49,137 bases of DNA from Paludibacteraceae bacterium (lineage in GTDB: Bacteria > Bacteroidota > Bacteroidia > Bacteroidales > Paludibacteraceae), in assembly GCA_024401455.1 (NCBI GenBank), contig JAKSLA010000020.1, positions 1-49,137 of the forward strand. The letters run 5' to 3'. Position 1 is the stretch's first letter; each line of letters opens with the position of its first letter. Shown one piece after another: positions 45,801 to 49,137 of the stretch. Position numbers and translations under genes: made by a program. The notes below the pieces were generated by a model that saw only the letters and a list, made by a program, of their open reading frames with translations, was not told the DNA's origin and did not search any database.

Positions 45801-45898
45801 CAGAAGGTAACGACATGAAGATGAACGTAACAGGCCTCACCAAGGGCATGTACGTTGTAAAGGCAGGCATGAAGGCTGCCAAGATGATTGTGAAGTAA
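42830..45898 (+). CDS. CE1 esterase - CBM6 - GH43 enzyme with T9SS sorting domain
   Basis: The 1022-residue secreted protein has a signal peptide (1-23), then a CE1/feruloyl-esterase-like domain (about 30-280) with SGFSMGG, nucleophile S134. A CBM6-type carbohydrate-binding module follows (about 295-440, IEAEEYDFGGQGVSYND to IDNMKF). A GH43 domain spans about 480-780, with the base D495 in YGADPC and D627 in WLFDPAV. A second possible binding module precedes a C-terminal sorting domain (LTIEPNPATDVVTLHG to MYVVKAGMKAAKMIVK). The combination would remove feruloyl or acetyl esters and arabinose from arabinoxylan at the cell surface. No susCD or other xylan genes are adjacent. A strong terminator follows. 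Confidence 0.88.
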   Translation: MRIINKTLIASALGMMLSISAGAQNNLPGVKSTINVNGKNRTIDVYAPSGMGANRPMVISAHGMGQDIGYQKQCSRWDQVADTAKFLVVYPQSDGSTWDLGGNGQDIAFIKAIIKEMSAKYNIDLDRVYMSGFSMGGMLTYSVANNMADQIAACAPISGYPIGDKTAKPSRPIPIFHTNGDGDDVVHYEPWKGYFNGMYQEQQGAYAQAESWAAANGCDGTPEEIKLNGATRYLWKNGECGVEVCLNRVYNRGHVPANDAFYTVREIWKFVSRYSLNCGAPKEPEAVAPYNGTPAAIPGTIEAEEYDFGGQGVSYNDKDSENRGEAFRNDGVDIYKGATGFKIGYCEEGEWMNYSVDVKETSRYTISISAGTDNPDASFQFLIDGQEVTGVISAPNTGSFTDYSTVMARTKEISAGPHTLQLKITGSWVDIDNMKFVKYESNGNDPYDENGCVTGNRSIEDLESIFSTIKLSNVNPKVKPTTNHNPIMTQRYGADPCAMVYGDSVYIYMTHDIYEYENGSIKNNGYGKITEIVCLSSADLVNWTDHGPMKVAGSGGISKASNSWAPTACHAKINGKDRFFLYFANNANGIYVVAANTPYGPWEDVRNGAGLITRATPNCGDVTWLFDPAVLVDEDGTGYLYFGGGVPEGKTDNPGTARIAKLGKDFISIDGTPTSLNPPYLFEDAGINKIGNKYVYSYCTNWNVPGGNQFGISNAVIATMTSSSPMSGFNFDRKVFDNPSRWLGDNGNNHHGFFKFKGKWYICYHSQWIQNQIGVKGGYRCTHVDYANVDESAGKIMGVTAGTVEGVEQVEDMSKVDFVQAECFAWQNGVDVHYVGKSVNMAVSGKDGSWIGVSNVKPQNGANIFKARVASPCGGAIRVTLDSPNGTPIAYLNVTGTGSKTDFEDFECKMLNDMYMSHSLFFTFSGELEFDSWGMEMRDNTKAESVKAEVSEALTIEPNPATDVVTLHGVEAGAIVEVSTIDGAIVISQMAEGNDMKMNVTGLTKGMYVVKAGMKAAKMIVK

Positions 45899-45945
45899 AA
45901 TTTCACAGTCAAAATGTAAGTTGATTTTTTGAAAACCTTATGATA

Positions 45946-45982
45946 AAGCCGTTTCGGAGATTTTACTCTGAAACGGCTTTTG
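45946..45982 (+). terminator. Terminator after the GH43 gene
   Basis: AAGCCGTTTCGGAG (45946-45959) pairs with CTCTGAAACGGCTT (45966-45979), one G-T pair, followed by T residues. Confidence 0.85.
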
Positions 45983-46050
45983 TTATGTTCGAAAATCATT
46001 GCTTGTCCGCTGTGGGTTATTCGATGAAACGATAGGTAAATACACATTTT

Positions 46051-46127
46051 AGCGTCTGCAAGACGCTACTTCTATAACATGGAACGTAGTTCTATGTGCA
46101 GGGAGATGCCCCATGGGGACGTCTCTA
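46051..46127. repeat. Multi-palindrome repeat element
   Basis: Three adjacent hairpins: AGCGTC/GACGCT (46051-46067), ACAT/ATGT around a GAAC-GTA-GTTC core, and a long one around CCCCATGGGG (46109-46118) with GAGA/TCTC flanks. This looks like a dispersed REP-type element. No gene is visible from 45983 to 46252. Confidence 0.6.
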
Positions 46128-46252
46128 CACACTCTCACCCGTATATCCCTATGTCATTAGTATAAAAAACACAACCAAATATATCGGGATAAAAATAAAG
46201 TAAGAAGCCTTTTCAACAAAGTTTTCCGAAAGAAAAGCGTACATTCAAATGC

Positions 46253-46730
46253 CAAGTGACATTCTCCTTATTGGGATCGTTCTTGTAGAACTCTCTCGCC
46301 AATTTGCGTTCAACAATTAGAAATCACAACTCTTCCAGCACGCCACTTTACGGGTTTTCTCATCAAATACAATGCCGACGGAATGAACCTCCTCGCTTTC
46401 ATTTTTGTATTTTTCCGCATAGCCTTTCGACTTCGCCTGCTCCAACGCAGACTCAAGCAGTTCCTTCTTTTTCGACTCGGGGTCAACCTCATCTTTACCC
46501 ATCATCTTAAGTTCAAATACAAGAGCCATCTTCGCTGTTTGAGCCACGATATCAACACGTTGGCTCGCCTCCATGATCTCGCACTGGTTTGGTATGCCAA
46601 ACAAGCAGAATAAAGTGCGGAGGTGATTGCGGAAATAACCCTCCGTGATTTCTCCCGCATTCTCGTATGGAATGCCAGAGAAGAAATTGCACACCTTATC
46701 CATGAAGGCATTGACATCCTGGTTGTTAAG
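46253..46730. repeat. Near-identical duplicated block, copy 1 (3' part of ATPase gene)
   Basis: About 450 bases match 48293-48770 at a constant offset of 2040, with a single base difference noticed (46656 C against 48696 T). Outside this block the two genes differ throughout. Confidence 0.9.
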
Positions 46731-47918
46731 ATCGTCTGACAAAGAAATCAACAATGGATTAAGAGAGAAATTAGAGTTTCTCTTTAGACTAAGAATGTTT
46801 TTATACCAACTGTCGCGAATCTCAATATTAGGGAAATCGTATCTTATAATCCACTTCGTAGGGGAATATTTTTTCCATTCAGCAATGGATAGATATCCTG
46901 TCTGGAAAGCGACACTTTGTAATTTCAAATCGTCTAAGTCGTATTTATAATCATTCTCATCCAACATCCACTGCTGGGTGATGTCATTCAACTCAAATGG
47001 ATTGTTTCTTACCATATTTAGCAAAAAACGAGGCGTTCCTGTCGCTATCCAATAATTGTCAAATCTTTTGTTTACGAATAATTTTCCAACTGACACAGGA
47101 TTATAGACAGACTCACATCTGCTGACGAATCTCATTCCATTGTAGTATAGCTTCGTATACGAGAGAAACTCGTCACGACTCATCTCCATTTTCTTTGCCA
47201 AATAATCTATATGTTCAGCAAAGTTATGACGAAGTTCATCTTCTGTATATCCCAACAAAGTCGCATAATCCTCATTCCTTGTCAAATCCGTAGGATTGTT
47301 GGCTCCAGAGAAAAGCGAGACATGAGCGAATTTTGTGACTCCTGTGATGAATACAAAACGCTCCTTGTCGTTAGCGGATTTCAATCTCTGATAAAAGTCA
47401 GCCATCAATTCAACCACCTCCTTTGAGTATGGCTTGAACATGGAATCAAGAATAGGCTTGTCGTATTCGTCGATAAGGACAACCACATGCTTCTTATATT
47501 TTCTATAAACAGAATCAATAAGATTGTCAAACATAGTTGGCACATCGGAATCTGCAATTTCTACATCCAAATCTCTGCATGATTTGATCAACTGCATTTT
47601 CATCGCTGATTCAATAGTTCTGATTCCTTCATACGACGAGCCACTTGCCAAATCAAGATGGATCACTGGGTAAGTCTCCCACACATCAGGAGCGAGACGT
47701 TCAATCTCAAGACCTTTGAACAGATCCTTTTTGCCCTGGAAGAAAGCTTTGAAAGTGGAAAGCAACAGACTCTTGCCGAAACGACGTGGACGAGAGAGGA
47801 AAAAACTTTTAGTCTTTCCCATCACCATTTTTGCCACAAATGCCGTCTTGTCGACATATAGAGCATCACTTTTAATCAAATCCTCAAATGTGAATATATC
47901 CGTTGCAATTTCTTTCAT
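46317..47918 (-). CDS. AAA-ATPase-like / DUF1703 PD-(D/E)XK nuclease-domain protein
   Basis: The 533-residue protein has an N-terminal AAA_ATPase-like domain (PF09820-type): YVDKTAFVAKMV, Walker A-like RPRRFGKS at 43-50 and Walker B VVVLIDEYDKP at 145-155. The C-terminal DUF1703 nuclease domain carries D456, E469 and K471 in RVDIVAQ...LVFELKMMG. The family is abundant and expanded in Bacteroidales, often in many copies; it may be selfish or defensive. A -7-like TATCTTTG (minus strand, 47945-47952) lies 26 bases upstream. Its last ~400 bases are shared with a second copy at the window edge. Confidence 0.85.
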   Translation of the reverse strand: MKEIATDIFTFEDLIKSDALYVDKTAFVAKMVMGKTKSFFLSRPRRFGKSLLLSTFKAFFQGKKDLFKGLEIERLAPDVWETYPVIHLDLASGSSYEGIRTIESAMKMQLIKSCRDLDVEIADSDVPTMFDNLIDSVYRKYKKHVVVLIDEYDKPILDSMFKPYSKEVVELMADFYQRLKSANDKERFVFITGVTKFAHVSLFSGANNPTDLTRNEDYATLLGYTEDELRHNFAEHIDYLAKKMEMSRDEFLSYTKLYYNGMRFVSRCESVYNPVSVGKLFVNKRFDNYWIATGTPRFLLNMVRNNPFELNDITQQWMLDENDYKYDLDDLKLQSVAFQTGYLSIAEWKKYSPTKWIIRYDFPNIEIRDSWYKNILSLKRNSNFSLNPLLISLSDDLNNQDVNAFMDKVCNFFSGIPYENAGEITEGYFRNHLRTLFCLFGIPNQCEIMEASQRVDIVAQTAKMALVFELKMMGKDEVDPESKKKELLESALEQAKSKGYAEKYKNESEEVHSVGIVFDEKTRKVACWKSCDF

Positions 47919-47944
47919 TTTCTTTCTTCTTTATTCCGACGTCG

Positions 47945-47952
47945 CAAAGATA
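47945..47952 (-). promoter_or_regulatory. -7-like box of the AAA-ATPase gene
   Basis: TATCTTTG on the minus strand, 26 bases upstream of the ATG; no clear -33. The gap beyond it holds an AT microsatellite (about 48010-48023) and palindromes. Confidence 0.35.
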
Positions 47953-48136
47953 ATCATTTAATGCATAATTCGTAATTCATAATTGTCGGGGAAGCCAACG
48001 GATTGAGGATATATATATATATACTAAATTACGCAAATAAAAAGTCACTCGTCATTTTTTAGAAGAGATCCTAATCATGGCTCTGTTCCAATTTATGACT
48101 GATTTTTTCATTTGAAGAAATCAACAATCTTGTTTA

Positions 48137-48241
48137 TTCCCTAACGGGAAATATTGTTCAGGATTGCATTAGACCTCTACCCACATCATATCCCTAACGG
48201 GATTATCCACACCTACGCCTTTAGGCGTTAAATGTAGGTAG
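48137..48241. repeat. REP-like palindromic element
   Basis: A first hairpin TTCCCTAACGGGAA (48137-48150), then a complete unit at 48177-48241: arm CTACCCACAT, hairpin ATCCCTAACGGGAT, hairpin ACGCCTTTAGGCGT, and inverted arm AATGTAGGTAG. The same family occurs at 21814-22175. Confidence 0.8.
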
Positions 48242-48355
48242 AAAATCATGTCGCTTCTAACCATCTCTTTCTCGTCATCAGACAATGCCCCCCAAGTGAC
48301 ATTCTCCTTATTGGGATCGTTCTTGTAGAACTCTCTCGCCAATTTGCGTTCAACA
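48169..48355 (-). pseudogene. Possible coding remnant downstream of the ATPase copy
   Basis: An open frame without ATG begins next to the ATPase stop and reads LIVERKLAREFYKNDPNKEN, then VTWGALSDDEKEMVRSDMIF, and continues in frame through the REP element to TAA at 48169-48171. The composition is protein-like. The first 20 codons also follow copy 1 at 46317, where the frame then diverges. It could be the 3' end of a gene lost by recombination. I do not recognise it. Confidence 0.3.
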
Positions 48356-48770
48356 ATTAGAAATCACAACTCTTCCAGCACGCCACTTTACGGGTTTTCT
48401 CATCAAATACAATGCCGACGGAATGAACCTCCTCGCTTTCATTTTTGTATTTTTCCGCATAGCCTTTCGACTTCGCCTGCTCCAACGCAGACTCAAGCAG
48501 TTCCTTCTTTTTCGACTCGGGGTCAACCTCATCTTTACCCATCATCTTAAGTTCAAATACAAGAGCCATCTTCGCTGTTTGAGCCACGATATCAACACGT
48601 TGGCTCGCCTCCATGATCTCGCACTGGTTTGGTATGCCAAACAAGCAGAATAAAGTGCGGAGGTGATTGCGGAAATAACCCTCCGTGATTTCTCCTGCAT
48701 TCTCGTATGGAATGCCAGAGAAGAAATTGCACACCTTATCCATAAATGAATTAACATCTTGATTGTCAAG
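48293..48770. repeat. Near-identical duplicated block, copy 2
   Basis: Counterpart of 46253-46730 at an offset of 2040; identity begins at CAAGTGACATTCTCC and fades after 48744. Confidence 0.9.
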
Positions 48771-49137
48771 ATCGTCAGAAAGGAGCAATAAAAGTGGTTT
48801 GATAGAATAATTCTTATTTTTCTTTATCGACAATACGTTCTCAAACCAACTGTCTCGAATCTCTATATTCGGGAAGTCATAACGGATTCTCCATCTCGTT
48901 GGCGAATACTTTTTCCACTCAGAAATCGAAAGATAACCAGACTGAAAAGCTACAGATCTCAAGTCAAGCTCATTCAAATCATATTTGTCGCCATCCATAT
49001 CCATCACCCATTCCTTAGTCAAATCTTGGAGTTTGAACGGATTATCTTTTACCATGTTGAGCAAGAAACGATGTGTGCCGGGCGCAATCCAGTAATTATC
49101 AAATATCACGTTCAGCAATAGATGAAGAATTAGAACC
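48357..49137 (-). CDS. AAA-ATPase-like / DUF1703 protein, 5' truncated by window edge
   Basis: The last 260 codons are present and the frame stays open to the window edge; the TTG at 49118 is not a true start. FDNYWIAPGTHRFLLNMVKD and SVAFQSGYLSISEWKKYSPT match the middle of the full-length paralogue at 46317, with many differences, whereas the last ~130 residues are identical to it, including the nuclease segment RVDIVAQ...LVFELKMMG. This is a second, tandem member of the family. Confidence 0.85.
   Translation of the reverse strand, partial: VLILHLLLNVIFDNYWIAPGTHRFLLNMVKDNPFKLQDLTKEWVMDMDGDKYDLNELDLRSVAFQSGYLSISEWKKYSPTRWRIRYDFPNIEIRDSWFENVLSIKKNKNYSIKPLLLLLSDDLDNQDVNSFMDKVCNFFSGIPYENAGEITEGYFRNHLRTLFCLFGIPNQCEIMEASQRVDIVAQTAKMALVFELKMMGKDEVDPESKKKELLESALEQAKSKGYAEKYKNESEEVHSVGIVFDEKTRKVACWKSCDF

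Noticed and set aside
48010-48023. AT dinucleotide run as a phase-variation switch
   Set aside because: It is not inside a coding frame or between promoter elements of an identified gene.

Overview
The window looks like a Bacteroidales chromosome, probably Prevotellaceae or a close relative (inferred). The signs are promoters of the Bacteroidetes type (TAnnTTTG at -7 with TTTG/TTG about 19-20 bases upstream), type IX secretion sorting tails on two secreted enzymes, a DUF4292 / EnvC-like / TPR / dut cluster, an NSS transporter, and frequent lipoproteins. There are no rRNA or tRNA genes that I can see.

Layout. 1-655: 3'-truncated Rpn/PD-(D/E)XK transposase-family gene. 893-1155: tiny-peptide cassette (28-aa hydrophobic peptide, possible 11-aa second ORF, terminator hairpin), with a paralogous copy at 31240-31508 on the other strand. 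1231-3888 (minus): three-gene operon of HisC-like aminotransferase, nucleotidyltransferase and LicD transferase, likely adding a phospho-amino-alcohol to a surface glycan. 4248-12248 (plus): housekeeping run dut, TPR lipid/envelope protein, DUF4292 lipoprotein, EnvC-like protein, Wzz-like membrane protein, Gfo/Idh/MocA oxidoreductase, SpmA/SpmB-like protein, ybeY. 12379-20333: accessory island with a 1472-residue PAAR-like/DUF4280 protein ending in GH19-like and LAS-metallopeptidase domains (a peptidoglycan-attacking type VI-type effector), followed by three lipoproteins, two of them tandem duplicates, and a broken third repeat; these are the likely immunity genes.

20386-22176: decayed DNA (DinD-like remnant, frameshifted YhcG/DUF1016 nuclease gene, a 72-bp structured direct repeat, REP-like palindromes and a 115-bp tandem repeat). 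22177-31134: PH-domain protein, Omp85-type barrel, ychF, an unknown gene paired with a PD-(D/E)XK-like gene, nucleoside hydrolase lipoprotein, an NSS transporter with a 33-aa MetS-like small subunit, and an unknown 276-aa protein. 31757-37321 (minus): 48-aa protein, polysaccharide deacetylase lipoprotein, sufE, sufS, glycosyltransferase, LPS-kinase-like protein, HD-domain protein. 37434-45898: DUF481-like outer-membrane protein, unknown nuclease-like protein, an M6 metalloprotease broken by one TGA, a FISUMP-like protein, and a large CE1-CBM6-GH43 arabinoxylan-degrading enzyme with a sorting tail. 45946-49137: palindromic repeats and two AAA-ATPase/DUF1703 genes whose 3' parts are almost identical.

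Most notable signals: the duplicated micro-peptide cassette with conserved promoter spacing, leader, peptide C-terminus and hairpin; the effector/immunity island with its duplicated immunity genes and shared in-frame TGA; and a 72-bp repeat whose hairpin shows compensatory changes.
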